Positions 15,339 to 24,249 of a stretch of 64,000 nt of DNA are shown here, piece by piece. Made by a program: the position numbers and the translations under genes. Each line of letters starts with the position of its first letter. Within the stretch, counting starts at the first letter, position 1. Source of the DNA: an uncultured Oscillospiraceae bacterium (lineage in GTDB: Bacteria > Bacillota_A > Clostridia > Oscillospirales > Acutalibacteraceae). The notes beneath the pieces were generated by a model. That model saw only the letters and a list, made by a program, of their open reading frames with translations. It made no database searches and was not told the DNA's origin. The stretch is taken from assembly GCA_910589395.1 (NCBI GenBank), contig CAJUTL010000004.1:1-64000 (forward strand), in the 5' to 3' direction.

Positions 15339-18257
15339 CTAGAGCCCCAGCGCGGCGAACAGGCTGCGCAGGCGAATGCGCACCGCACCCAGGTTTGTGA
15401 TTTCGTCGATCTTGATCTGGGTGTAGATGCGCCCGCCCTCTTCCAGGATAGAGCGCACCTCGTCTCCGGTGATGGCGTCTACGCCGCAGCCGAAGGAGAC
15501 CAGCTGCACCAGGTTAATTCGTTTTTCCTTGCTTTCCGCCACGTATTTGGCGGCGCAGTACAGCCGGGCGTGGTAGGTCCACTGGTTCAGCACGGTGGTG
15601 GGGAATTTCTCCACCCGGTCGCTGACGGAATCCTCCGTGACCACCACGGCCCCGCATTCGCAGATCAGCTTGTCGATGCCGTGGTTGATTTCCCCGTCCA
15701 GGTGATAGGGCCGCCCGGAAAGAATGATCACGGGAAGGTTCTTTTCCTCGGCAAGGGCCAAAAACTCCCGGCCCTTTTGGCGGATCCGCTCCATGTATGC
15801 CTCGTATTCCCCATAGGCCGCATCGGAAGCCGCTTTGACCTCCTGCTCCGGAATGGCAGGGAAATATTTTGCCAGGATCTTCTGCATTTTTCCGGGGAAA
15901 TCTTTCCGTCGGTGCAGGCCCACATAGTCGTAAATAAATTTCGTTTCGCTCAGGGCCTCGATATTGGCGTCCAATACCTCGGGATAATAGGCCACCACAG
16001 GGCAGTTATAGTGGTTATCGCCCTTGTGCTCATCGAGATTATAGCTCATGCAGGGGTAAAAAATGGCGTCCGCCTTTCGCTCCAGCAGGGCCTCGATGTG
16101 GCCATGGATCAGCTTTGCCGGGTAGCATACCGTATCGGAGGGAATGGTATGCTGGCCCCGGAAATACAGCTCCCGGTCGGAATCCGGGGAATGGAACACC
16201 CCGAAGCCCAGCTTCGTAAAGAAAGTGTACCAGAAGGGGTACAGCTCAAACATGTTGAGCCCCATGGGGATCCCGATGGTCCCCCGCTTTCCCTCACAGG
16301 GAGCGTAAGAGTTCAGAAGCTGCCGCTTATAATCATACAGGTTATATTGTGTGGTCTCGCCGTGCTTCTGCAGGGGCTTGTCGCAGCGGTTTCCGGCAAT
16401 GTACCGGGCGGAGCCGCCTTCCCCCGCGCCGAAGGTATTCACCGTCAGGCGGCAGTGGTTCTGGCAGCCGTTGCAGGTAACGGCCCTTACCTCGTGGGTA
16501 AAGGCGGCAAGACCCCGCTCGTCTAAAATCCCGCTTCTTTCTCCTGTTTCATGCTGCTTCGCGTATAAAGCAGCGCCGTAGGCCCCCATCAGACCGGACA
16601 CGGAGGGACGGGTCACGTTTTTGCCGATCTCCTTTTCAAAGGCCCGCAGCACCGCGTCGTTTAAGAAGGTGCCGCCCTGCACCACAATGTGGTCGCCCAG
16701 GCTTTTGGCGTCTGTGACACGAATGACCTTATACAGGGCGTTTTTCACCACGCTCATGGAAAGGCCGGCGGAAATGTTCTCAATAGAGGCCCCGTCCTTC
16801 TGAGCCTGCTTTACGGAGGAATTCATAAACACCGTGCAGCGGGAGCCCAGGTCTACCGGGCTGTCGGCAAACAGGCCGCACTTTGCGAAATCGCTCATTT
16901 CATAGCCCAGGGCCCCGGCAAAGGTCTGCAAAAAGGATCCGCAGCCGGAGGAACAGGCCTCGTTTAAGAAAATGTTGTCGATGGCCCCGTTTTTGATCTT
17001 GAAGCACTTGATATCCTGACCGCCGATATCGATGATGAAATCCACCTCCGGCTCGAATTTCCGGGCGGCGGTAAAGTGGGCGATGGTTTCCACCACGCCC
17101 AGATCCAGCCGAAAGGCGTTTTTGATGATCTCCTCGCCGTAGCCGGTGGAGGCCGCGCAGCGGATCACAATGCCCGGGAATTTCTGGTACAGGGCCAGAA
17201 GAAATTCCTTCACCAGCGGCACGGGGTTTCCGGAATTCGGCAGGTACCGGGAGAAAATGATCTCCTCATTTTCGTTGATGGCGGTGGCCTTTAAGGTGGT
17301 GGAGCCAGCATCGATGCCCACATAGGCGATATTTCCGGGAAGCAGGGGGGCGTCGGTGGGAATGGTGTCCCGTTGGTGCCGGGCGGTAAATTCCTCGTAC
17401 TCCGCTTCATTCCGGAACAGGGCCTCGCTGCTTTGGTAGTGGTGGCTGGAGCTGTAGTTTTTGATCCGTTCCGTAAGCTCCGGAAGGGAAAATTCCCGAC
17501 TGGTCTCGCTCATGGCGGCGCCCGCCGCCACATAGTACAGGGAATTTTCCGGGCAGACGCCGCTTACGCCCAGAATGCGGTCAAAGGCCGCGCGAAGCTC
17601 CGAAAGAAAGGTCAGCGGGCCGCCGAGATAGACCACTTTTCCCTTGATCTCCCTACCTTGGGCAAGGCCGGCCACCGTCTGGTTGACCACGGCGTTCAGA
17701 ATGCTCAGGGCGATGTCATTTTTCTGGGCCCCCTGATTCAGCAGGGCCTGAATGTCGGATTTCGCGAACACGCCGCAGCGGGAAGCGATGCTGTAGGTGC
17801 GCTCGCTGGTTTTCGCGATCTCATTGAGCTCGTCCGGGGCAATGTTCAAAAGGGTGGCCATCTGGTCGATGAAGGCCCCGGTGCCGCCGGCGCAGGAGCC
17901 GTTCATGCGCACCTCCATAGAGCCGGAAAGGAACAGGATCTTCGCGTCCTCGCCTCCCAGCTCGATCACCACGTCCGCCTCCGGCAAATAGGCCTTTACG
18001 GCGGTGCGGGTGGCGTAAACCTCCTGCACGAAGGGAATGTCCAGATCCTCCGCCAGCCCCATACCGGCGGAGCCGGAAACGCACAGCCTGGCGGAAGAGG
18101 CCTCCGGAAACTGCTCCCGGATTCGGGAAAGCATACCCGAAGCCTTTTCCGCGATCTGGGAAAAATGGCGCTCGTATTCCCGGAATACCGGCGTGCCGGC
18201 TTCATCGAACACAACGCATTTTAATGTGGTAGAGCCTACGTCCATACCGATTTTCAT
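15339..18257 (-). CDS. Acyl-CoA dehydratase activase with two ASKHA domains and a DUF2229-like region
   Basis: A 972-residue cytoplasmic ATP-driven electron donor of the BadF/BcrA/HgdC family. Domain 1 starts KIGMDVGSTTLK and carries Cys122 (NGSCAGGTGAFID) and Cys161 (SRCGVFAKSD), which match the two [4Fe-4S] ligands of classical activases. Domain 2 begins near residue 312 (YVGIDAGSTTLKA) and repeats the pair as Cys439 (SSGCGSF) and Cys474 (SRCTVF). A four-cysteine patch follows (Cys595, 598, 602 and 625). The C-terminal part matches the DUF2229 type (MGLNMFELYPFW; DTVCYPAKLIHGH). It has its own promoter, leads the minus-strand operon, and is split from its usual C-terminal extension by a repeat. 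Confidence 0.9.
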   Translation of the reverse strand: MKIGMDVGSTTLKCVVFDEAGTPVFREYERHFSQIAEKASGMLSRIREQFPEASSARLCVSGSAGMGLAEDLDIPFVQEVYATRTAVKAYLPEADVVIELGGEDAKILFLSGSMEVRMNGSCAGGTGAFIDQMATLLNIAPDELNEIAKTSERTYSIASRCGVFAKSDIQALLNQGAQKNDIALSILNAVVNQTVAGLAQGREIKGKVVYLGGPLTFLSELRAAFDRILGVSGVCPENSLYYVAAGAAMSETSREFSLPELTERIKNYSSSHHYQSSEALFRNEAEYEEFTARHQRDTIPTDAPLLPGNIAYVGIDAGSTTLKATAINENEEIIFSRYLPNSGNPVPLVKEFLLALYQKFPGIVIRCAASTGYGEEIIKNAFRLDLGVVETIAHFTAARKFEPEVDFIIDIGGQDIKCFKIKNGAIDNIFLNEACSSGCGSFLQTFAGALGYEMSDFAKCGLFADSPVDLGSRCTVFMNSSVKQAQKDGASIENISAGLSMSVVKNALYKVIRVTDAKSLGDHIVVQGGTFLNDAVLRAFEKEIGKNVTRPSVSGLMGAYGAALYAKQHETGERSGILDERGLAAFTHEVRAVTCNGCQNHCRLTVNTFGAGEGGSARYIAGNRCDKPLQKHGETTQYNLYDYKRQLLNSYAPCEGKRGTIGIPMGLNMFELYPFWYTFFTKLGFGVFHSPDSDRELYFRGQHTIPSDTVCYPAKLIHGHIEALLERKADAIFYPCMSYNLDEHKGDNHYNCPVVAYYPEVLDANIEALSETKFIYDYVGLHRRKDFPGKMQKILAKYFPAIPEQEVKAASDAAYGEYEAYMERIRQKGREFLALAEEKNLPVIILSGRPYHLDGEINHGIDKLICECGAVVVTEDSVSDRVEKFPTTVLNQWTYHARLYCAAKYVAESKEKRINLVQLVSFGCGVDAITGDEVRSILEEGGRIYTQIKIDEITNLGAVRIRLRSLFAALGL

Positions 18258-18396
18258 GGTTTTGCATCACTGCCTTCTTTAACGGTAAGAGAGCTTCGGC
18301 GGCGCGTCCTTTTACAAAGCGGCGCCGGTTCAAAAAAACAAAATAAGAAAAAGAAAAAATTTTTGCTTACTGCCTGAATTTTTCGGAACATAGAGA

Positions 18397-18425
18397 ATCA
18401 TAGCATTTTTTGACGGGAAAATCAA
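18397..18425 (-). promoter_or_regulatory. Sigma-A promoter for the activase operon
   Basis: On the minus strand TTGATT (18420-18425) and TATGAT (18397-18402) have a 17-base spacer. The leader of about 130 bases contains a T-rich tract and a GC-rich imperfect hairpin (GGCGCCGCTTTG / GACGCGCC). The 18258-18599 gap otherwise holds only this and the divergent promoter. Confidence 0.7.
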
Positions 18426-18525
18426 CCTGTCCGCCCATAACAATAAATGGCGCTTCGGGAAATTTGTCCTAAAAAGCTTATGCAAAAGGAAGCCTTTCGA
18501 TGTTAGAAAAGAGGGGGGAAGAAGA

Positions 18526-18555
18526 TTGCTTTTCGGCGGGAGACTGTGTTATAGT
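18526..18555 (+). promoter_or_regulatory. Sigma-A promoter for thioesterase-Nudix pair
   Basis: TTGCTT (18526-18531) and TATAGT (18550-18555) are spaced by 18 bases, 45 bases before the GTG start at 18600. Confidence 0.6.
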
Positions 18556-18599
18556 GGATAGCGAAAAAAGCAGGCCTTTGACGGAAAGGAGCGCTTGCT

Positions 18600-19037
18600 G
18601 TGAAAACAGTAGAGTATGAGCGGCCGGTGTACTATTACGAAACAGACCGAATGGACTGTGTGCATCATTCCAACTATATCCGCTGGTTTGAGGAGGCCCG
18701 CGTTCACCTGATGCGGGTCTGCGGCATGAGCCTGGAGGGCTTGGAAGCGAAAGGGATCGTCAGCCCGGTACTGCACGCGGAGGCGGAGTACAAGTCCATG
18801 ACCCGCTTTGGAGAAACGGTGCGGGTGGAAACGGGGATAGAAAGCTATACAGGTACCCGGATCGCCTTTTTCTATACCGTGCGGGACAAAGAGACCGGGG
18901 CGCTGCGGTGCCGGGGAAAAACCTCTCACTGCTTTTTGAGCGCCGCCGGGCGGCCGGTGTCTCTGAAAAAAGCAGATCCCGGTTACGACCTGGCGGTGCG
19001 CAGGGTCTGCGGCATGGAGAAAGGAGAAAAGGAATGA
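18600..19037 (+). CDS. Hotdog-fold acyl-CoA thioesterase (YbgC/4HBT family)
   Basis: A 145-residue protein with the 4HBT hotdog signature YYETDRMDCVHHSNYIRWFE (residues 12-31), in which the Asp17 region is the usual catalytic acid and HSNY follows. Later strands (LHAEAEYKSMTRFGETV, GTRIAFFYTV) complete the fold. It should hydrolyse acyl-CoA esters, with the chain type unknown. It starts with GTG after GGAAAGGAGCG. The stop codon overlaps the ATG of the Nudix gene (19034-19037), a coupled pair. Confidence 0.88.
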   Translation: MKTVEYERPVYYYETDRMDCVHHSNYIRWFEEARVHLMRVCGMSLEGLEAKGIVSPVLHAEAEYKSMTRFGETVRVETGIESYTGTRIAFFYTVRDKETGALRCRGKTSHCFLSAAGRPVSLKKADPGYDLAVRRVCGMEKGEKE

Positions 19038-19465
19038 GCGGGAAAAAAGGTTCTGTATGCAAAAGGGTTTTTCCCATGGAGGAAACGGCGGCGTACCGGT
19101 ATGTGGTGATCTTTTCCCGCTGCCGGGGAAAGCTTCTTTTGAGCCGCCATAAAAACCGTGTTACCTGGGAGACCCAGGGAGGCCATATCGAGCCGGGGGA
19201 AACGCCGGAGCAGGCGGCCCGCAGAGAGCTGTGGGAGGAATCTGGCGCGTCGGAATTTACCCTGGAGCCGGTTTGCGGCTATTATGCCGAGGACGAAGTT
19301 TCCGGCGCCGCCGGCGCGGTGTTTTTCGCGGAGATCACAGAACTTGCCGCGCTGCCGGAAAGCGAAATGAAGGAAGTAAACCTTTTCGAGTCCCTGCCGG
19401 AGGACCTGACCTACCCAGGGATCACCCCCGTGCTGTTTGAGCGGGTGAAGGAAAAATTCCGCTGA
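19034..19465 (+). CDS. NUDIX hydrolase
   Basis: A 143-residue pyrophosphohydrolase. The Nudix box is complete: residues 49-71 begin GGHIEPGETPEQ and end RRELWEESGA, with the metal-binding glutamates present. It precedes a C-terminal strand region with AGAVFFAEI. MutT-type members clean up oxidised nucleotides, while others hydrolyse ADP-ribose or isoprenoid diphosphates, so the substrate is not assigned. The start overlaps the thioesterase stop as ATGA; the longer in-frame start at 18908 lies deep inside that gene. After its stop the sequence passes straight into repeat block 5. Confidence 0.9.
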   Translation: MSGKKGSVCKRVFPMEETAAYRYVVIFSRCRGKLLLSRHKNRVTWETQGGHIEPGETPEQAARRELWEESGASEFTLEPVCGYYAEDEVSGAAGAVFFAEITELAALPESEMKEVNLFESLPEDLTYPGITPVLFERVKEKFR

Positions 19466-20050
19466 GCGATGGAAACGGGAAAGAAACCGTGGAGTCCGAG
19501 GGTAAAATAGCAGAGAGCGCGCTACAGAATGCCACAGAAACTGCTCGATAGCAGGAAGGGCGGCGCGCCCAAGTATAATGAGCAATGGAGGGCAGGAGCA
19601 GCTAAATTGGAATTTGCAGCGTACCGCTGCACCCACTCGTGAAGCTGTTTGGTGCGGGAAATCGGTTTCTGACCCGACCAATAGTGATTCGCTTATTTTT
19701 CTCCTGTCATTCTGAACGAAGTGAAGAATCTCGCCCTTTTCCCTTCTATTCAGGAAATGAAGGACGAGATTCTTCGTTCCTCAGAATGACAAAAGTGAGA
19801 ACTCGCCCCTCTCTAACGACTAACAACTAATAGCTAACGACTAGTTCGCTAAACTACAATTTGCCGATTTACTTCCGGTCGGGTCGGAAACCAAACTCCC
19901 GCACCAAGCAGGGACACGAGCGGCCGCGGCGCCTCGCCGCTAAACTATAATTTACCGCCTTACTGTTTATTGTTTTGCCCCTGCCCTTCCTTGCTCATTT
20001 TTCATTGTCTATGGTCGGTGCCGTCACCTCCAGAATCACGTATCTGCAAT
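19466..20050. repeat. Intergenic repeat mosaic, block 5
   Basis: About 585 bases with no gene. Modules are the left-end word TAATGAGCAATGGAGGGCAG (about 19576); a C module (19597-19683) with CTCGTGAAGCTGTTTGGTGC and CCCGACCAA; an A module (19697-19800) with CATTCTGAACGAAGTGAAG opposite GATTCTTCGTTCCTCAGAAT; a CTAACGACTAACAACTAAT array (19815-19843); and an inverted C module (19845-19960). The best copies of A and C for building a consensus are here. Confidence 0.8.
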
Positions 20051-20095
20051 AAAACAGCTGCTGCAAAATTTATTCTTTTGCAGCAGCTGCTTTTT
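20051..20095 (+). terminator. Terminator in front of the ABC-like gene
   Basis: The hairpin AAAACAGCTGCTGCAAAA against TTTTGCAGCAGCTG has an 8-base loop and TTTTT. It shares its CTGCTGCAAAA core with the terminator at 12078. It probably ends readthrough from the Nudix operon across the repeat block, and can work in both directions. Confidence 0.8.
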
Positions 20096-20106
20096 GTAAA
20101 GCCAGG

Positions 20107-20125
20107 TTTTTTTCAAACAAGCCCT
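20107..20125. repeat. Solo terminal repeat of the 31029-31191 element
   Basis: The sequence TTTTTTCAAACAAGCCCT matches the right terminal inverted repeat of the MITE-like element at 31029-31191. No partner end was seen nearby, so this is a remnant or chance match. Confidence 0.45.
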
Positions 20126-20177
20126 AAGCAAGGCCTTTCTTTTTGTGAACAGCCTGTAAATTTTTCGTAGAAGCAGG

Positions 20178-20205
20178 TTGACGGCGGGAAAAAGCCGATT
20201 AAAAT
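20178..20205 (+). promoter_or_regulatory. Sigma-A promoter for the ABC-like/lipid-kinase pair
   Basis: TTGACG (20178-20183) and TAAAAT (20200-20205) have a 16-base spacer and sit about 80 bases before the ATG at 20285, which has GAAGGAGGAAAGG upstream. Confidence 0.7.
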
Positions 20206-20284
20206 AAGAGGCAGCGGCCTCTTGCGGGTCGGTTCTATCGGGAAAAGAAGATGCCAGAAACGGTATAGAAGGAGGAAAGGCAGT

Positions 20285-21952
20285 ATGAAACAGATGATAA
20301 AGGCTCTAAAGCCCTGTGCGGCATTGGCGTTTTTCTGCCTTGTCCTGTTTTTTGCGCAGGCCCTGTGCGGTTTGGCCCTTCCCGCCCTGATGGGCGGCCT
20401 GGTGAACCGGGGCGTTCAGCAGGGAGGCCTTGAGCCGGGCGCGCCAGAGGCCATGAGCTTACAGGGAAAAACGCTTTTGCAAAGCTTTTTGACAGAGGAG
20501 CAGCAGCGGCTGCTGGAGGAGCTCTACCTTACCGTTGAGTCGGAAAGCAGCGAGGCCCAGCGCCTGTCGGAGAAATATCCCTACGCTCAGGAGGGAACCA
20601 TCAGCGTGCTGCGGGAGGGGCTGGAGGAAGCCCGGGTCCAGGAAGCAGGCGAGCTTTATGAAAAGGCGGTCTATGCCCTGCTGCTGTATTTGCGGCAGAC
20701 AGAGCAGACCGGCGAGCTGAACACCATTTCTCAGGGCCTTGCCGCGGCCCGGGAGGAAAAAAAGGAGATCGGGAAATTCGGCGATAACCTGAGAGATCTG
20801 GAAGGAAAGGAAGGCTCTCTGCCGAACGGCGTGCTTACCAGCATGCCGGAGGGCGCGCTGTTTCAGCTTCCGGAGGAAAGCTCTTTTGCGGAAGCGGAAA
20901 GCTCCTCTGAAGCGGAGGCGGAAACCATGCTGGGCTCTCAGGAAAAGGCCTTCGGCGAGGAAAACGCAAATAACGGCGAAAAGGCTGGCTCCGGGAAAGA
21001 GAATGCAGAAAAGCAGAGCTTTGTTTTTTCCGAAGTAGGCTTTTCCAAACTGGATATCGAGCAGCTTTACGCGCTTTTGCCGCTGCTGGACCGGGCCCCC
21101 AGGGAGAGTATGGAAACGGTCATTTCCGCCGCGGAGGAAGCGCCGCGGGCTTTGAAGGAGCGGGTGGGAGTTTCTTTCAAGAGTTTGCTGTATCAGGAGC
21201 TCCGCATGGATACGGAGGCCATTCGCTCCGGTTATCTTTGGGGCCGGGGACTTCTTTTGCTGGGGCTCTTCCTTTTGGAAACAGCCCTGGCGGTTTTGGC
21301 CGGTCTCTTGTCCTTCCGGGCGGCGGATCAGACCGCCGGCGGGCGGAAAAGCTGGGCGCTTTCCGCCCTGGGCCTCCCCGCCGCGGGCTGCGCCCTTCCC
21401 ACCTTTGCGGGGGCGCTGATCCTTGCCGTGAAATGGGGGACCGCCGTGCGGTGGGGGATCGTTGCGGGCTTTGCCGCCGTGCTTGCCGTGCTTGTATGGG
21501 CGCTGCTGAAAGCGGCGCTGCCCCGGTTCTTGGTGCTGCAACAAGCAAAAGAAAAAGGAAAACAGGTGAGTGAAAGAGTATTTTCCCGGCTGCTTCGGAA
21601 ATGCCCGGAAAATGGCGAAGCTGCAGGAGAAGGTGAAAAGAAAGCTTTGCCGCTTCTCCGGGTCGGAGCTTCTCTGTCAATGCCTGCCCTGATGCTTTTG
21701 ATGAATCTTATCTGTTTGATTTTTGTGGGCGCGGAGGGGGAAGGCCTTGCGGCCGCCGCCCGGCGCGCCGGAGACAGAATGGCCTTCGTACAGTATGTGG
21801 TGCTGCTGGTGCTGTCCGCTCTGTGGATCGCCGCGTTCCTTGCGCTGTCAGCGCGGGGAAAAGAGCCGCGCCGGCAGGTTTGGGGCCTCTTGGGAAAAAA
21901 TACGGAACCCCCGGAGGCAGAGGAATTTTCTGCCAAAAAGGGGGAAGGATAA
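20285..21952 (+). CDS. ABC-exporter-like membrane protein lacking the ATPase domain
   Basis: A 555-residue membrane protein. TM1 (residues 8-30) is followed by LPALMGGLVNRGVQQGG, the post-TM1 motif of a clostridial type of ABC exporter with a large outer loop. The outer loop (about 40-310) is acidic and Glu/Ser-rich. TM2 starts after MDTEAIRSGYLWGRGL. Then come LPTFAGALILAVKWGTAVRW, LPRFLVLQQ, a MPALMLLMNLICLI segment, AFVQYVVLLVLSALWIAAFL and a short tail (LLGKNTEPPEAEE), each in the order of exporter TM3-TM6. The protein ends where the nucleotide-binding domain should begin. There is no Walker A or LSGGQ, and the cytoplasmic coupling regions look shortened. Homology is my reading of motif order, not a search. 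It may be a decayed exporter or a sensor. Confidence 0.6.
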   Translation: MKQMIKALKPCAALAFFCLVLFFAQALCGLALPALMGGLVNRGVQQGGLEPGAPEAMSLQGKTLLQSFLTEEQQRLLEELYLTVESESSEAQRLSEKYPYAQEGTISVLREGLEEARVQEAGELYEKAVYALLLYLRQTEQTGELNTISQGLAAAREEKKEIGKFGDNLRDLEGKEGSLPNGVLTSMPEGALFQLPEESSFAEAESSSEAEAETMLGSQEKAFGEENANNGEKAGSGKENAEKQSFVFSEVGFSKLDIEQLYALLPLLDRAPRESMETVISAAEEAPRALKERVGVSFKSLLYQELRMDTEAIRSGYLWGRGLLLLGLFLLETALAVLAGLLSFRAADQTAGGRKSWALSALGLPAAGCALPTFAGALILAVKWGTAVRWGIVAGFAAVLAVLVWALLKAALPRFLVLQQAKEKGKQVSERVFSRLLRKCPENGEAAGEGEKKALPLLRVGASLSMPALMLLMNLICLIFVGAEGEGLAAAARRAGDRMAFVQYVVLLVLSALWIAAFLALSARGKEPRRQVWGLLGKNTEPPEAEEFSAKKGEG

Positions 21953-22004
21953 TCTGAAAGGGACGATACTCCGGTCATTGTGGGAAAAGGGAGATGAGAA
22001 AAGC

Positions 22005-22889
22005 ATGAAAACCGTAGTTGTGGTAAATCCCCACGCGGGGCGTCAAAATATTCTGCGGGAGATCGAGGAAGTGCGGAAGATCCTGAAGGAAAGCGGCAGG
22101 GAGGTTTTCACCGTTAAAACGGAAAGCGCCCGGCAGGCCGAGGCGGTGATCCGGTCTTCTTTGGAGGAGAAGCCGGAAACCCTGATCTGCTGCGGGGGAG
22201 ACGGTACCCTGAGCGAAATGGTGGCGGAGGTCTTAAAAGCTGGCGCTTCTGTTCCCATCGGCTATATTCCGGCGGGCTCCACCAATGATTTTGCCAGTTC
22301 CCTGGGGCTTTCCAAGGAGCCGGGAAAGGCGGCCCGGCAGATTGTGGAGGGCTGTCCGAAGCCCCTGGACGCCGGGCGCTTTGGGGAAAGATATTTTATC
22401 TACGTGGCGTCCTTCGGCGCATTTACCCAGTCTTCCTACTCTACCACCCAGAGCCTGAAAAATTCCCTGGGGCATCTGGCCTATATTCTGGAAGGGATCA
22501 AGGAGCTGCCTACCCTGAAATCCTATCAGGTCAAGGTGGAAACGGCGGAGGGCGAGGTGTATGAGGGAGATTACGTTTTCGGCGCTCTCAGCAATTCCAC
22601 CTCCTTTGGCGGTATTGTAAAGCTGGATTCCGGCAAGGTGGACCTGTCGGACGGAAAGCTGGAGCTGACGCTGGTAAAAATGCCCCGGAACCTTTTGGAA
22701 CTGAACCGGGTGATCTTCTCCCTGATGAGCGGAAAGTACGATGAGGAAATGATCACCTTTGTGCATACGGCGGGTGCGAAATTCACTTGTGCCGAGCCCA
22801 TGCCCTGGTCTCTGGACGGAGAATACGCCTCCGGCGGAGAGCAGGTAGAGGCCGCGGTTCTGCCCCAGGCGCTGCAAATGTACTATTAA
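22005..22889 (+). CDS. Diacylglycerol kinase-like lipid kinase (YegS/BmrU/DagK family)
   Basis: A 294-residue cytoplasmic lipid kinase that phosphorylates diacylglycerol or related lipids in phospholipid turnover. The nucleotide-binding motif is intact: VVVNPHAG at the start, ICCGGDGTLSEMV near residues 64-76 and GYIPAGSTNDFASSLGL near 86-102. The C-terminal beta domain has DGKLELTLVK and WSLDGEYA, the usual end of the family. The start at 22005 follows GGGAGATGAG; the longer in-frame start at 21723 runs inside the previous gene. It lies 52 bases after the ABC-like gene and probably shares its transcript. Confidence 0.9.
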   Translation: MKTVVVVNPHAGRQNILREIEEVRKILKESGREVFTVKTESARQAEAVIRSSLEEKPETLICCGGDGTLSEMVAEVLKAGASVPIGYIPAGSTNDFASSLGLSKEPGKAARQIVEGCPKPLDAGRFGERYFIYVASFGAFTQSSYSTTQSLKNSLGHLAYILEGIKELPTLKSYQVKVETAEGEVYEGDYVFGALSNSTSFGGIVKLDSGKVDLSDGKLELTLVKMPRNLLELNRVIFSLMSGKYDEEMITFVHTAGAKFTCAEPMPWSLDGEYASGGEQVEAAVLPQALQMYY

Positions 22890-23280
22890 GAGTCAGAGCG
22901 GCGGGTACAAAGAGAAATTTAGGATAAGAGTAAATAATAAAGTGAAATGCGATAAAGTATAGTTCAGCGGCGAGGCGCCGCGGCCGCTTGTGTCCCTGCT
23001 TGGTGCGGGAGTTTGGTTTCCGACCCGACCAGAAGTAAATCGGCAAATTGTAGTTTAACGTCCTTAGGCTCCACTTATTTATAAGGGGAGCTGTCACGGC
23101 GAAGCCGCGACTGAGGGGATTAAAACTGGCGGTTTTATCCCACTTTCTGTGTGTGACTATCCCCTCCACCACCTAACGGTGGTCCCCCTCCCCTTGCAAG
23201 CAAGGGGAGGCTTTTCTCGTCACTAAATTCCAATTTATCAGCTTACCTGCAATCGGGTCAGAAGCGCCTTTCCGGCAGTA
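22890..23280. repeat. Intergenic repeat mosaic, block 6
   Basis: About 390 bases with no gene. A C module lies at about 22960-23060 in the orientation opposite to the copies at 848 and 19845 (GGCGAGGCGCCGCGGCCGC, then CTTGGTGCGGGAGTTTGG). A B module lies at about 23068-23215, with CCACTTATTTATAAGGGGAG, TCACGGCGAAGCCG and the palindromic CCACCTAACGGTGG. The C end word AATTCCAATTTATCAGC closes the block near 23225-23241. Confidence 0.75.
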
Positions 23281-23296
23281 CGCCAGAAACCTGTGG

Positions 23297-23335
23297 AAAA
23301 AGGAAGCTCGGCAAAAGTGCCGGGCTTCCTTTTTC
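23297..23335 (+). terminator. Terminator before the two-component operon
   Basis: AAAAAGGAAGCTCGGCA against TGCCGGGCTTCC ends in TTTTT. It has T/A tracts on both sides and may be bidirectional. It isolates the two-component operon from repeat block 6. Confidence 0.8.
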
Positions 23336-23381
23336 CGTCCAGACTCGAGCGCTTTTTTCACAGAATGTTCATCTCTTTTTC

Positions 23382-23410
23382 TTGATTTTGCCATAGAGAG
23401 CGGGTAAAAT
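23382..23410 (+). promoter_or_regulatory. Sigma-A promoter for regulator-kinase-HtrA operon
   Basis: TTGATT (23382-23387) and TAAAAT (23405-23410) have a 17-base spacer, about 100 bases before the response regulator start. Confidence 0.65.
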
Positions 23411-23508
23411 GAAAATAATGCTGGAACTCTGCGAATAAGCTCTTTCATAAGGGTCCCGCAGGGATGAATTTTCTTCCAAAAATAAGGAAAAAGAAAAGGG
23501 GCGGAAAA

Positions 23509-24204
23509 ATGGCTTCCGAAAAAATATTGATCGTGGACGATGATACCAATATTTGCGAGCTGCTTCGGCTGTATATTGAAAAAGAGGGTTTTACGGCGTT
23601 TCTTGCCAACGATGGGGAAGCGGCGCTGAAAATGTTTGACGCGGCGGAGCCGGACCTGGTGCTGCTGGATATTATGCTGCCCGGCCTGGACGGCTGGCAG
23701 GTATGCAGGGAGATCCGCAAAAAATCCGCCTGTCCGATCATTATGCTCACCGCCAAGGGCGAGGTGTTCGACCGGGTGCTGGGATTGGATCTGGGCGCGG
23801 ACGACTATGTGGTAAAGCCCTTTGAAACCAAGGAAGTGATCGCCCGGATCAAGGCGGTGCTGCGCCGCAGTACCCAGAACGGAGACAAGCAAAGCGGAAA
23901 TAAGGCGGTTTCCTACGAAAATTTATCCATCAATTTGACAAACTATGAATTGAAGGTAAAGGGCGTACAGATAGATACGCCGCCCAAGGAGATGGAGCTG
24001 ATCTACCACCTGGCCTCCAATCCCAACCGGGTATTTACCAGAGACCAGCTGCTAGACGAGGTGTGGGGCTTTGATTACTACGGGGACAGCCGCACCGTAG
24101 ACGTGCACGTAAAGCGCCTGCGGGAAAAGCTGGAGGGCGTTTCCGACCAGTGGGCGCTGAAAACCGTGTGGGGCGTGGGCTACAAATTTGAAGTAAAGGA
24201 ATAA
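23509..24204 (+). CDS. OmpR/PhoB-type response regulator
   Basis: A 231-residue DNA-binding regulator. The receiver domain (1-120) has the acidic pair in LIVDDDTN, the phospho-acceptor Asp54 in LLDIMLPG, Thr81 and Lys103 in VVKPFE. The winged helix (about 135-230) shows PPKEMELIYHLASNPNRVFT, LLDEVWGFDYYGDSRTVDVH and GVGYKF, all typical. The start at 23509 follows AGGGGCGG. It is the partner of the histidine kinase 45 bases downstream. The operon continues with an HtrA protease, so an envelope-stress role is likely but inferred. Confidence 0.93.
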   Translation: MASEKILIVDDDTNICELLRLYIEKEGFTAFLANDGEAALKMFDAAEPDLVLLDIMLPGLDGWQVCREIRKKSACPIIMLTAKGEVFDRVLGLDLGADDYVVKPFETKEVIARIKAVLRRSTQNGDKQSGNKAVSYENLSINLTNYELKVKGVQIDTPPKEMELIYHLASNPNRVFTRDQLLDEVWGFDYYGDSRTVDVHVKRLREKLEGVSDQWALKTVWGVGYKFEVKE

Positions 24205-24249
24205 GCTGCTTTCTGCGAGGCAGGTTTCCGGGAAAGGATCTTCGGCAAA

